Positions 45,720-53,943 of a DNA stretch of 64,000 nucleotides are shown here, in pieces; the stretch's first letter is position 1, and each line of letters begins with the position of its first letter. Location: the NCBI GenBank assembly GCA_039180525.1, contig JBCDDF010000010.1, forward strand, positions 1 to 64,000, read 5' to 3'. The notes beneath the pieces were generated by a model. It was not told the origin of the DNA. It did no database searches and saw only the letters and a program-made list of their open reading frames with translations. This DNA is from Halovulum sp039180525 (GTDB taxonomy: Bacteria > Pseudomonadota > Alphaproteobacteria > Rhodobacterales > Rhodobacteraceae). The position numbers and the translations under genes are program-made.

Positions 45720-48233
45720 ATGGCGGAACGGGTCAAGGCGGTTGTGGTCGGCGGCGGCGCGGTGGGCGCCGCTGTCGCGTATCACCTGGCACGCGCGGGC
45801 TGGCGCGACGTGGTACTGCTGGAACGCGACGAACTGACCTCTGGCTCGACCTGGCACGCGGCGGGGCTGCTGCCGCTGTTCAACATGGGTTACGCCACCA
45901 GCCACATCCACGACTATTCGGTGAAGTTCTACAAGACGCTTGAGGCGGAGACGGCGCTCAACCCCGGTTTCAGCGTTGTCGGCAATCTGCGCATGGCGCA
46001 AAGCCAGGACCGGGTGGACGAGTTCCAGCTTTACGCCTCCACCGCCGAAACCGTGGGCATCCCCTATGAATGGCTGGAGCCGGACGAGATCAAGCGCCGC
46101 TATCCGCTGGTCCGGACCGACGATCTGAAAGGCGCACTGCTCCACCCGACCGACGGCTATATCAACCCGGCGGACGTGACCCAGGCCATGGCCAAGGGCG
46201 CGCGCCAGCACGGCGCGCGGATCCTGCGCAAACGCCAGGTCGATGCCTATGAGTGGACCGGTGAAAGCTGGCTGGTGCGCGGCACAGCAATGGTCGACCG
46301 CGGCGGCAATCTGGTGCCGGCCGAGGAGACCTTCGAGATCGAGGCCGAGCATGTCGTGACCGCCACCGGCAACCATGCCCAGCGCACCGCGGCGCTGTTG
46401 GGCATAAAGATCCCCGCGATCTCGGTGGAACACCAGTATATCGTCACCGAACCCGACCCGGCGCTGGTCGCCTGGCGCCGCGACAATCCCGAACATCCCG
46501 TCCTGCGCGACGCCGATGCGAAATGGTATGTGCGCGAGGAACGTGGCGGCTGGATCTTGGGCCCATATGAAGATGGCGCCCCTGCCCGCTTCCAATACAG
46601 CGTACCCGACAGTTTCCGCGCCGATTTGTTCCCACTTGATCTGGAGCGGATCGAGGCCGAATACCTGTCGATGATCCACCGCATTCCATCCTCTGAAACC
46701 GCCGGGCTGAAGGACGATTTCAACGGCCCGATCTGTTACACGCCCGACGGCAATCCGCTGGTCGGCCGTGCGCCGGGGCTGCAGAACATGTGGCTGGCCG
46801 AGGGGTTTTCCTTTGGCATCACCGCCGCTGGGGGCACCGGGCACTACCTGGCACAGATGATGGTCGAGGGCGAGGCAGAGATCGACATGGCGGCGCTGGA
46901 CCCCAAGCGCTACGGGCCGTGGATGACAACCGAATACGCCGCGCGCAAGAATGAGGAATGCTATTCCCACGTCTATGTCCTCCACCACCCGGATGAGGAG
47001 CGGGAGGCCTGCCGACCCTTGCGCACCGCGCCCGCCTATGACCGGCAAAAGGCCCTGGGCGCGCAATTCGGTCAGGTGAACGGCTGGGAGCGACCGAACT
47101 ACTACGGGCCCAAGGATGCACCAGACCATTTCGACCGCGCGGCCCGGTCCTTCCGGCGCGGCGGTTGGTGGGCTTACGCGGAGGCGGAGGCGCGCGCCGT
47201 GCGCGAGGGCGTGGGGCTGATCGATGCGTCTGCCTTTGCCAAGCACCGATTGACCGGTCCGGGCGCGACCGCCTTTCTGGACTGGTTCACCTGCAACAGG
47301 CTGCCCCGGGTCGGCCGCATCAACCTGACCTATGCGCTGACCGATGCCGGCACGACGCATACGGAATACACCATCGTCCGGCTGGCAGAGAACGACTATT
47401 ACCTGGTCAGCGCCGGGGCCTGGCATGCCTATGACCAGGATTACCTCTACCGCGCGATCTGGGATGCGGAGGACCGATTTGGGCGCATCAACGAAGAGGA
47501 CGTGACCACGCAGTGGGGCGCCTTTGCGCTGGCCGGGCCCAAGGCGCGCGACGTGCTGCAGAGCCTGATCACCGACGCCGATCCGGACACCGCGCTATCG
47601 AACAAGCGGTTCCCCTGGCTGAGCGCGCGCGAGGTCGAGTTGAAGATGTGCCCGGTCCGCGCAATCCGCGTCGCCTATACTGGGGAGTTGGGCTGGGAAC
47701 TGCACCACCCCATGGAGATGCAGACCTATCTATGGGACCGCCTGATGGAGGCCGGCGCCGCACACGGCCTGACGCCGGTGGGCGCGCGGGCGCAGAACTG
47801 GCTGCGGCAGGAGAAATCCTATCGCGCCTTCGGCACCGAATTGGGCCGCGACGCGACCCCGCAGGAGGCCGGGCTGGACCGGTTCATCGATCTGGAAAAG
47901 GACTTTCGCGGCAAGGCGGCGATGGTAGAGACCGGCATCCGCAGCCGCTGTGTCACGCTGCTGATCGACGGCCCCGCGGATGCCGACCCCTGGGGGCGCG
48001 AGGCGCTTTACGCGGGCGACGCGAAAGTCGGCCGGCTGACCTCTGGCGGATATTCCGTGGCGTTTGGCCAGTCTATCGGCATGGGTTACGTGTCGCCGGA
48101 CCATGCCGCGCCGGGCACCGCCCTTCACGTGCGGATGCAGGGCCGGCTGTGGCCCGCCCGGGTGACCGAGGATTGCCCCTATGACGGGGCCAATGCCCGC
48201 ATCCGCGCCGATGTCGGCACACCGGTTCGGTGA
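45720..48233 (+). CDS. Dimethylglycine/sarcosine dehydrogenase-like flavoprotein
   Basis: 837 residues from ATG 45720 (GGGGAGG upstream). Two-part enzyme of the DMGDH/SarDH family. An N-terminal FAD-binding oxidase domain (VVVGGGAVGAAVAYHLARA; GSTWHAAGLLPLFNMGYATS with His46 at the position that carries FAD covalently in mammalian relatives) is followed by a GcvT-type folate-binding domain. That domain contains GVGLIDASAFAKHRLTGPGA, then ARAQNWLRQEKSYRAFGTEL and SGGYSVAFGQSIGMGYV. Such enzymes demethylate N-methylated glycines and pass the methyl group to tetrahydrofolate. The exact substrate cannot be chosen by sequence alone. Monocistronic. Confidence 0.88.
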   Translation: MAERVKAVVVGGGAVGAAVAYHLARAGWRDVVLLERDELTSGSTWHAAGLLPLFNMGYATSHIHDYSVKFYKTLEAETALNPGFSVVGNLRMAQSQDRVDEFQLYASTAETVGIPYEWLEPDEIKRRYPLVRTDDLKGALLHPTDGYINPADVTQAMAKGARQHGARILRKRQVDAYEWTGESWLVRGTAMVDRGGNLVPAEETFEIEAEHVVTATGNHAQRTAALLGIKIPAISVEHQYIVTEPDPALVAWRRDNPEHPVLRDADAKWYVREERGGWILGPYEDGAPARFQYSVPDSFRADLFPLDLERIEAEYLSMIHRIPSSETAGLKDDFNGPICYTPDGNPLVGRAPGLQNMWLAEGFSFGITAAGGTGHYLAQMMVEGEAEIDMAALDPKRYGPWMTTEYAARKNEECYSHVYVLHHPDEEREACRPLRTAPAYDRQKALGAQFGQVNGWERPNYYGPKDAPDHFDRAARSFRRGGWWAYAEAEARAVREGVGLIDASAFAKHRLTGPGATAFLDWFTCNRLPRVGRINLTYALTDAGTTHTEYTIVRLAENDYYLVSAGAWHAYDQDYLYRAIWDAEDRFGRINEEDVTTQWGAFALAGPKARDVLQSLITDADPDTALSNKRFPWLSAREVELKMCPVRAIRVAYTGELGWELHHPMEMQTYLWDRLMEAGAAHGLTPVGARAQNWLRQEKSYRAFGTELGRDATPQEAGLDRFIDLEKDFRGKAAMVETGIRSRCVTLLIDGPADADPWGREALYAGDAKVGRLTSGGYSVAFGQSIGMGYVSPDHAAPGTALHVRMQGRLWPARVTEDCPYDGANARIRADVGTPVR

Positions 48234-48458
48234 CCGGCGGACATATAAAGTCCGCTGGGCTCGTGTACGGGACAGATTGCTGATCTGACACCCCCGCCCG
48301 GCGCCATATTTCAAAACTCTCACGCAGGCGTGGCGCGGCGTGCCCTTGGCGTGCGTTGAAGCGGGCGCGGGCGCTTCCGATATCTCCTTCAACGTCAGAA
48401 CGACGTTCAGCAGCTTCCGCCGCCCTGCAAATGGCGCCAACATAAAGGAGCGCTTGAG

Positions 48459-48875
48459 ATGTTTAGAACCAGCGCCTTCGCCCTCGCCCTCATCGCCACC
48501 GCCGTGGCCGGCCCTTCCGCGGCCAGCGCCGCGCCAAGCTTTACCGCCGCGCCGGCAGTGTTCACCGCAGCAGCGCCCGCGGCCTTCACCGCAGCGCCGG
48601 CGGTCGCAACGGCCGGCGACGCCCAGATCACCGAGGTTCGGTTCCGCGGACGCGCGGGATTTCGCCGCGGCGGCTTTCGACGCGGCGGCTTCGGATTTCG
48701 CCGCGGTTTTGGAGCGCGCCGAGGCTTCGGCTTTCGCGGCGGTTTCCGCAGCCGACGCAGCTTCGCGGTCAATCGCGGGTTTGGGGTGAACCGAGGCGTC
48801 GGCTTCAATCGCGGCTTCAACTCTTTCGGCACGTCGCGGCGCTTCATCGGTGGCGGCGTGCAGCGGTTCCGCTGA
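48459..48875 (+). CDS. Small secreted Arg-Gly-Phe repeat protein
   Basis: 138 residues. Signal peptide at about 1-24 (MFRTSAFALALIATAVAGPS). An Ala/Thr/Pro tract with repeated FTAAPAV words (27-49) leads to a strongly basic repeat domain (61-138) built of RGF/RRGGF units such as FRRGGFRRGGFGFRRGFG and FAVNRGFGVNRGVGFNRGF. No known domain is recognised. The low-complexity cationic aromatic composition suggests interaction with a polyanion (LPS, exopolysaccharide, DNA) or an envelope matrix role. It is followed by a strong terminator, so it is an independent unit, and a similar gene lies next to it. AAGGAG sits about 12 nt upstream of the ATG. Confidence 0.72.
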   Translation: MFRTSAFALALIATAVAGPSAASAAPSFTAAPAVFTAAAPAAFTAAPAVATAGDAQITEVRFRGRAGFRRGGFRRGGFGFRRGFGARRGFGFRGGFRSRRSFAVNRGFGVNRGVGFNRGFNSFGTSRRFIGGGVQRFR

Positions 48876-48924
48876 CAAAAACGAGATTGCTGGCTGGGCT
48901 GGGCGCATTCCAGCCGGCTTAACT

Positions 48925-48957
48925 GCCCCGGGTGGAAAGCCACCCGGGGCTTTTTTG
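48925..48957 (+). terminator. Strong intrinsic terminator after the RGF-repeat gene
   Basis: GCCCCGGGTGG (48925-48935), loop AAAG and CCACCCGGGGC (48940-48950) make a perfect 11-bp stem, followed directly by TTTTTTG (48951-48957). This is a textbook terminator for the rightward gene. Confidence 0.92.
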
Positions 48958-49229
48958 TTTTTTGGCCGACGTGCACAGGCGTATCACATCGCAACAGCTT
49001 CTCTTACGTGCGCGTCATGCTTTTCTAAAAATATAATTCCAACATTATACGTAATTTTCTTTTATTAATGTTACGAACAATGTTCATTTTGAATAATATT
49101 GTTTTCTATTACACAAGCTCCGGATCCTGTGTCCGCTTGTGATTTGAATTTCGGGCCTGCCGACGCGACATGTTCATCATCGAAACGAACAGCGCCAAGC
49201 GCGAAACCAGCGCCCGAAAGGACACCATC

Positions 49230-49532
49230 ATGACCCGCACCACAATCGCCGCCCTCGCCCTGATCGCCACCGCCGCCGCGGCCACCGCTGCACCGGTGAG
49301 CGCCGCCATCTATCAGATCGATTTCGCCGAGCCCGCCATCGCCAGCGTCCAGGACAATGTCGATGTCATCGAAGCCAAGTCCTTCTTCAAGAAAAAGAAG
49401 TTCGCCAAGAAAAGCTTCGGCAAGGGCTTCGTCGTCGGCAAGGGCTTCGGCAAAGGCGCCGTAGTCGGCAAAGGCTTCGGCAAGGGCTTCGTCGTCGGCA
49501 AAGGCTTCGGCTCCACCGTGTTCTTCAAATAA
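49230..49532 (+). CDS. Small secreted Lys-Gly-Phe decapeptide-repeat protein
   Basis: 100 residues from ATG 49230 (AAGGA 8 nt upstream; an earlier ATG in frame adds 20 residues that look untranslated). Signal peptide at 1-26 (MTRTTIAALALIATAAAATA then APVSAA). A short acidic segment (30-48, IYQIDFAEPAIASVQDNVDV) is followed by KKKKFAKK and a 10-residue repeat, KGFGKGxVVG, present three times plus a partial copy (residues 61-94). No family is recognised. Like the upstream RGF protein it is secreted, basic and aromatic-glycine-rich. The promoter region just upstream (49010-49160) is unusually AT-rich for this genome. Confidence 0.75.
   Translation: MTRTTIAALALIATAAAATAAPVSAAIYQIDFAEPAIASVQDNVDVIEAKSFFKKKKFAKKSFGKGFVVGKGFGKGAVVGKGFGKGFVVGKGFGSTVFFK
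49410..49511 (+). repeat. 30-bp in-frame tandem repeat
   Basis: The DNA encoding KGFGKGxVVG occurs as three 30-bp units plus a partial fourth, beginning with AAGGGCTTCG or AAAGCTTCGG-type words. The copies differ at a few codon positions. It is part of the 100-residue secreted protein gene. Confidence 0.8.
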
Positions 49533-49557
49533 CGGCTGACGACCCCACTCAGCCGTT
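49531..49557 (+). terminator. Possible terminator hairpin after the KGF-repeat gene
   Basis: AACGGCTGA (49531-49539) and TCAGCCGTT (49549-49557) form a 9-bp stem overlapping the stop codon. There is no T-run, so termination by this hairpin alone is uncertain. It also separates this gene from the convergent dehydratase gene. Confidence 0.4.
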
Positions 49558-49571
49558 ACCGCCGGCGCGTT

Positions 49572-50600
49572 TCACAGGCGCGCGCTGGCCAGCCCCGGGA
49601 CCTCATGTCCCGGGGCGCTTACGTTTTCGGGCATGGTCAAAGCACGGGCGAACATCTGGCCGGTGACATTGCCCCCGGTCGCAACCGCGATCACATCCCC
49701 GCCCGACACCCGGTCGCCCGCGAACAGTGCCGCGGCCAGGCCCGCCGCCCCGCCAGGCTCCAGCACGATCTTCAGATGCTCGAACGCCAGCGCCATCGCG
49801 CGCAGGCAATCGTCGTCGCTGACCACAAGCCCAGGGCCGGAATGCGCCTGCAGAATCGGAAAGGTCAGTCGCCCCGGCGACGGCGTCAGGATTGCATCAC
49901 AAATCGAGCCGTCGCGGGCCGCATTCGTCTGACGCGCACCACTGGCCAGACTGCGCGCGACGTCGTCGAAGCCTTCCGGCTCGCAGGTGCGCGCCGTCAG
50001 CCCCGGCGCCTCCGCCGCCAGCGCCAGCGCAATCCCCGCGGACAGGCCACCGCCTCCGCAGCAGACCAGCACCTCGCCCCGGGCAATGCCAGCGGCCTGC
50101 GCCTGGGCCGCGAGTTCCAACCCACACGTTCCCTGCCCGGCAATGACATCCGGATGGTCGTAGGGAGCAATCAGTGTCGACCCGCGTTCGGCGGCCAGTG
50201 CAGCGCCAAGCGCCTCCCGATCCTGTCCGCCGGCGCGGTCGTACAGCACGACCTCTGCCCCCAACGCCCGGGTATTGGCGATTTTGGGCGCCGGCGCGTC
50301 CCGGGGCATGACGATCACCGCCGGTGCGCGATGGGCCCGGGCGGCATAAGCGACACCCTGCGCATGGTTGCCCGATGAGAACGCCAAAACCCCCCGCGCC
50401 CGCGCCACCGGGTCGAGCGCGCTGACCGCCGACCAGGCGCCGCGCAGTTTGAACGAGCCGGTGATCTGCAGGCACTCGGCCTTGACCCAGACCCGGCGGC
50501 CCGCGATCCGGTCCAACGCTTCGGCGCGCAACAGCGGTGTCCGGCGCACCGCGGGCGTGACCCGGCGCGCCGCCGCGCGGATGCGGGCGATATCGGTCAT
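49572..50600 (-). CDS. PLP-dependent serine/threonine-type dehydratase
   Basis: 342 residues from ATG 50600. A fold-type-II PLP enzyme of the threonine/serine dehydratase group. The PLP lysine lies in QITGSFKLRGAWSAV near residue 50, the substrate loop in SSGNHAQGVAYAAR, and the phosphate-binding GGGGLSAGIAL near 180. No C-terminal ACT regulatory domain is present, so it is a short catabolic type. It shares motif order with BhcB (56948-57916). Candidate substrates are L-threonine, L-serine or a hydroxyaspartate. It overlaps the alpha/beta hydrolase stop by 4 nt in a leftward operon with the haloacid dehalogenase. Confidence 0.88.
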   Translation of the reverse strand: MTDIARIRAAARRVTPAVRRTPLLRAEALDRIAGRRVWVKAECLQITGSFKLRGAWSAVSALDPVARARGVLAFSSGNHAQGVAYAARAHRAPAVIVMPRDAPAPKIANTRALGAEVVLYDRAGGQDREALGAALAAERGSTLIAPYDHPDVIAGQGTCGLELAAQAQAAGIARGEVLVCCGGGGLSAGIALALAAEAPGLTARTCEPEGFDDVARSLASGARQTNAARDGSICDAILTPSPGRLTFPILQAHSGPGLVVSDDDCLRAMALAFEHLKIVLEPGGAAGLAAALFAGDRVSGGDVIAVATGGNVTGQMFARALTMPENVSAPGHEVPGLASARL

Positions 50601-51433
50601 TCGGGCACCGCCGCCAGCAACGCCTCCAGCGCCGCCAGGCTTTCGGGTTCGTCCAGGAACGGCACATGACCGCGATCGGGCACGGTGCGTGCAATCAGTC
50701 CCGGGTGCCGCTCGGCCATGCGGGCAACGCTTTCGGCCGTCAGCAGATCGGAGTTCTCGCCGCGCAACACCGCCACGGGCATGTCGCCGAACGCCACGAA
50801 AAGTGGCCACATATCGGGGGGCGGGCCGGCCTCGGTGCTGAGCTTCACCGCGTCGGCCAGACGCGGGTCGTAGCGCAGGCCGACGCCCTGGTCGTCCTCT
50901 ACGAACCAGCGTTCTGCCAGCACGCGCCAACGCGCCTCCGTCACGTCCGGAAACTCCGCGCCCATGGTCAGTTTCAGCGCCTGGGCCACCTCGTCATAGG
51001 TCTGACCGGCAGGCCGGCGGCCCAGATAGTCAGAGATCCGGTCAAGCCCGGTCGCCGCAAGCTCTGGCCCGACATCGTTGAGCAGCACGCCGTTCAGCCG
51101 GTCGCGCGCCGTCGCGGCAATGAACATCGCCAGGATCCCGCCGCGCGACGTGCCGACCATGGTGGCGCGCTGCAGGCCCAGATGATCCAGCAATTCCACC
51201 GCATCGTGCGCCTCGATCGGCACCGCGTATTGCGCCGGGTCCGCGGCCCAGTCGGACGCCCCGCGCCCGCGCGCGGTCAGCACGATCATCCGCCAGCCCG
51301 CCGGCAGCACGGCGCGCAGATCGTCGAAATCCCGCGCGTTCCGGGTCAGGCCCGGCAGGCACAAAAGCGGGCGACCCGCGCCGCTGTCCTCATAGTCCAG
51401 CGACAGCCCGTCAGAGGTTTGAAAACGCGGCAT
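50597..51433 (-). CDS. Alpha/beta hydrolase
   Basis: 278 residues from ATG 51433, overlapping the dehalogenase stop. Alpha/beta-hydrolase core with oxyanion strand LLCLPGLTRNARDFDDL, nucleophile elbow VGTSRGGILAMF (Ser in GTSRG near residue 95) and late His in VPDRGHVPFLDEPES. LTARGRGASDW is family-typical. Substrates of this fold range from esters and lactones to organohalides. Linkage with an L-2-haloacid dehalogenase is suggestive but does not prove dehalogenase activity. Confidence 0.88.
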   Translation of the reverse strand: MPRFQTSDGLSLDYEDSGAGRPLLCLPGLTRNARDFDDLRAVLPAGWRMIVLTARGRGASDWAADPAQYAVPIEAHDAVELLDHLGLQRATMVGTSRGGILAMFIAATARDRLNGVLLNDVGPELAATGLDRISDYLGRRPAGQTYDEVAQALKLTMGAEFPDVTEARWRVLAERWFVEDDQGVGLRYDPRLADAVKLSTEAGPPPDMWPLFVAFGDMPVAVLRGENSDLLTAESVARMAERHPGLIARTVPDRGHVPFLDEPESLAALEALLAAVPE

Positions 51434-52125
51434 CAGATCTCCTCTCCGGCGATGGTGGGAATGCCGGTCAGATCCGGCAGGATGTACGCCGGCCGCCAGG
51501 GCAGCCGGTCGACCGGGTCGCTGGCGCGGTTGACCCAGACGGTGCGAAAGCCGAAACCGGTGGCCGCGGCCGCGTCCCAACCGTTGGAGGATCCGAACAG
51601 AACTTGGGCCGGGGGCACGTCCAGCGACGCCTCCACCATCCGATAGACCCGCGCGTCGGGCTTGAAGACGCCGACATCCTCGACACTCAGCACCGCATCC
51701 AGCAACTCGCCGATGCCGGCGCTTTCGATGGCGCCTTTCAGCATTTCCGGCGCGCCGTTCGAGAGGATCGCAGTCTTGTGCCCGGCCCGCCGCAGCGCAA
51801 GCAGCATCTCGGGCACCTCGGGATAGGCGTCGAGTTCCCAATAAAGCGCCAGCAACCGCTCCCGCAGCGCCGCGTCACCGTCAAGCCCATGTGCCTCCAA
51901 CGCGAAATCCAGCCCCTCGCCGGTGACCGTCCAGAAATCCGTGTGGGCGCCGGTGACCGCGCGCAGCCAGGAATACTGCAACTGCTTCAGCCGCCAGGTC
52001 TCTGCCAGCGGCGCCCAGACCTGCGCCAGCGCCGCGTGACCGGGCTCAGCCGCAGCGCGGCGGGCCGCGGCGGCCACATCGAACAGGGTGCCATAGGCAT
52101 CGAATACGCAGGCGGTGACGGGCAT
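51433..52125 (-). CDS. L-2-haloacid dehalogenase (HAD type II)
   Basis: 230 residues from ATG 52125 (GGAG 8 nt upstream). It hydrolyses L-2-haloalkanoates such as monochloroacetate or 2-chloropropionate to hydroxyacids. The catalytic set of characterised L-DEX enzymes is intact: nucleophile Asp9 in CVFDAYGTLFDV, Arg in TWRLKQLQYSWLR, Ser in AILSNGAPEML, Lys and Tyr in VFKPDARVYRM, and SSNGWDAAAA with GFGFRTVWVNR. This is much stronger evidence than a generic HAD call. Chloroacetate would give glycolate, a precursor of glyoxylate used by the bhc cycle nearby. First gene of a leftward three-gene operon. Confidence 0.9.
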   Translation of the reverse strand: MPVTACVFDAYGTLFDVAAAARRAAAEPGHAALAQVWAPLAETWRLKQLQYSWLRAVTGAHTDFWTVTGEGLDFALEAHGLDGDAALRERLLALYWELDAYPEVPEMLLALRRAGHKTAILSNGAPEMLKGAIESAGIGELLDAVLSVEDVGVFKPDARVYRMVEASLDVPPAQVLFGSSNGWDAAAATGFGFRTVWVNRASDPVDRLPWRPAYILPDLTGIPTIAGEEI

Positions 52126-52203
52126 CGGCAAGCTCCGGAGCGTTTTGGCGGCGCGACGGACGCCGTGCTAACGTGAAAGCACAAAGCGTGTGGAGGGGAC
52201 AAG

Positions 52204-52602
52204 ATGAGCGAGAACCATGGTCGAATCAGGTGGTCGGAACTTATGACCCGCGATCCAGAGGCTGCGACGGCTTATCACACAAAGGTGTGCGGCTGGGCGT
52301 TCGAGGCGATGGAGATGGAGGATGGGCAGACCTATCACATTGCCAGCACGCCGGACGGCATGCCCGCGGCAGGCGTAATGGACATGCGCCCGATGGAGCA
52401 TCTGGCCCAGGTGCCGCCGCATTGGTTCACCTATATCGCGGTCGATGACGTTGATGCCGCCGTAGCCGAAACCGCCGCCGCCGGCGGTCGGGTGCAGCGC
52501 GCGCCCTGGGATGTCCCGGGGGTTGGTCGGATCGCGATCCTGGCGGATCCGACCGGCGCCGTTATGGGGCTGATGACGCCGCAGGCGAACACCGGCGGCT
52601 AA
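52204..52602 (+). CDS. VOC-superfamily (glyoxalase-fold) protein
   Basis: 132 residues. A single vicinal-oxygen-chelate domain: WSELMTRDPEAATAYHTKVC near the start, HWFTYIAVDDVDAAVAETAA, and WDVPGVGRIAILADPTGAVM. This two-module beta-alpha-beta pattern is shared by small VOC proteins such as the CFP30-like group. No signal peptide. The reaction is unknown; it is probably cytoplasmic. It diverges from the dehalogenase operon, and its stop codon overlaps that of the convergent P1 hydrolase by 3 nt. Confidence 0.88.
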   Translation: MSENHGRIRWSELMTRDPEAATAYHTKVCGWAFEAMEMEDGQTYHIASTPDGMPAAGVMDMRPMEHLAQVPPHWFTYIAVDDVDAAVAETAAAGGRVQRAPWDVPGVGRIAILADPTGAVMGLMTPQANTGG

Positions 52603-53585
52603 CCGTCGGCATAGCACGGCACGACGTCGCCCGGCGCGGGGTGCGCCAGATAGATGCCCCGTGCCACCGCCCGCGCCAGCGTGCAGGCGGCGACATGACC
52701 CAGCATCATCAGATCCAGCGGGCCCACGGGCCGGTCGCCGGCGGCCACCGCGAAGACCAGATCGCCGTCGAAGGGGGTGTGCGCGGGCGCGATGGCGCGC
52801 GCCAGTCCATCCTGCGCCGCCACCGCCAAACGCTGGCACCCTGCAGGATCCAGCGCGGCATCGGTGGCCACGATCGCGATGGTGGTGTTCGCGGCGGGGT
52901 CGGCCTGCCCGGGCTTGGTGTCGGCCGCGGTCAGATCGCGCGGTCGCGGCGCGACCGGGCCCAGGCCGCCGAACTCCTCCCCCATTTCCCAGGCTCCGGC
53001 CCAAAAGCGACGGTCATCGGGGGTTACGGCACAGCCTACCGGGTTTGCCGCCACCAACGCACCGACCGTGAACCCTTCCCAAAGGGTCGAGGCAGAACCC
53101 AAGCCGCCCTTGAACCGCGCCGTGCGGGCACCGGTTCCCGCGCCGGCGGTGCCGATTTCGAAATCGGCGCCCGCCGCGTCAAAAGCGGCGCGGCCAAGAT
53201 CCGGATAGGGCGATGTATCCCAATCCTTGTCGCCCCCGTTCAACAGATCGAACAGGATCGCCGCCGGCACGATCGGCACCCGGGCGGGACCCACGGCATA
53301 ACCGCGGCCGGCCGCGCGCAGCCCCGCCATCACGCCGCCGGCCGCATCCAACCCGAAGGCGGAGCCGCCCGACAACACCAGCGCATCGACCGCGCGCACC
53401 AACTTGTCGGGCGCCAGAAGTGCTGTCTCGCGCGTGCCGGGCGCGCCGCCGCGAATGTCGACGCCAGCGGCGAACGGCGCGTCCGCGGTCAGCACCGTGA
53501 CCCCGGATTTCAGCGCCGCATCATCGGCGTTGCCCACGCGCAGGCCAGCGACATCGGTGATCAGATTGCGCGGACCGGGGCGCAT
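52599..53585 (-). CDS. P1-family N-terminal-nucleophile hydrolase (DmpA-like)
   Basis: 328 residues. A P1/DmpA family self-processing enzyme. Conserved words: LITDVAGLRVGNADD at the start, VLSGGSAFGLDAAGGVM, and KGGLGSASTLWEGFTVGALV where the precursor is cleaved to free the nucleophile, with VAANPVGC just after. Family members are D-aminopeptidases, beta-peptidyl aminopeptidases and nylon-oligomer hydrolases. The C-terminus lies against the VOC gene, and the start overlaps the cupin stop by 1 nt. Part of the leftward SDR-cupin-P1 run. Confidence 0.88.
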   Translation of the reverse strand: MRPGPRNLITDVAGLRVGNADDAALKSGVTVLTADAPFAAGVDIRGGAPGTRETALLAPDKLVRAVDALVLSGGSAFGLDAAGGVMAGLRAAGRGYAVGPARVPIVPAAILFDLLNGGDKDWDTSPYPDLGRAAFDAAGADFEIGTAGAGTGARTARFKGGLGSASTLWEGFTVGALVAANPVGCAVTPDDRRFWAGAWEMGEEFGGLGPVAPRPRDLTAADTKPGQADPAANTTIAIVATDAALDPAGCQRLAVAAQDGLARAIAPAHTPFDGDLVFAVAAGDRPVGPLDLMMLGHVAACTLARAVARGIYLAHPAPGDVVPCYADG

Positions 53586-53935
53586 CAGATGCGCGGTTTC
53601 GGCGCCGCCGTCGCCGGGTCACCGGTGTTCGGCGTGCCCGCGGGCTCGATCAGCAGCAGCGTCGCCTCTTCCACCGCGCGCGGCCGATGCCGCACGCCGC
53701 GCGGCACCACGCACAGCTCTCCGGGTCCCAGGGTAAGGGTGCGGTCTTCGATATCCAACGCGACCTGGCCGGACAGAACCAGAAAGAAGTCGTCGGTTTC
53801 CGGGTGGTGGTGGAAGGGAAACGCGCCGAGAAACTTCGCCACCATCACATCGTTGCCGTTGTAATCGGCGACCACCCGCGGCGACCAATGGTCGCTGAAT
53901 GTCGCCAGCTTCTCCGCCAGATTGACCTTGTCCAT
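53585..53935 (-). CDS. Small cupin-domain protein
   Basis: 116 residues from ATG 53935. A single cupin fold with the metal-binding pattern FPFHHHPETDDFFLVLSGQV then LGPGELCVVPRGVRHRPRA, matching cupin motifs 1 and 2 (His, His, Glu, His). The exact reaction cannot be assigned: it may be a sugar or hydroxyacid isomerase, or a sensor. It lies 8 bp after the SDR and overlaps the P1 hydrolase. Confidence 0.88.
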   Translation of the reverse strand: MDKVNLAEKLATFSDHWSPRVVADYNGNDVMVAKFLGAFPFHHHPETDDFFLVLSGQVALDIEDRTLTLGPGELCVVPRGVRHRPRAVEEATLLLIEPAGTPNTGDPATAAPKPRI

Positions 53936-53943
53936 AAGCCCCC

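Noticed and set aside
44697..47426. A 909-codon open frame antisense to the DMGDH-like gene and the membrane protein
   Set aside because: Same antisense GC artefact. The flavoprotein motifs on the plus strand are unambiguous.
48234..48458. Possible small RNA or riboswitch upstream of the RGF-repeat gene
   Set aside because: No recognisable conserved stems or known aptamer core were visible; it is a plain 225-bp gap.
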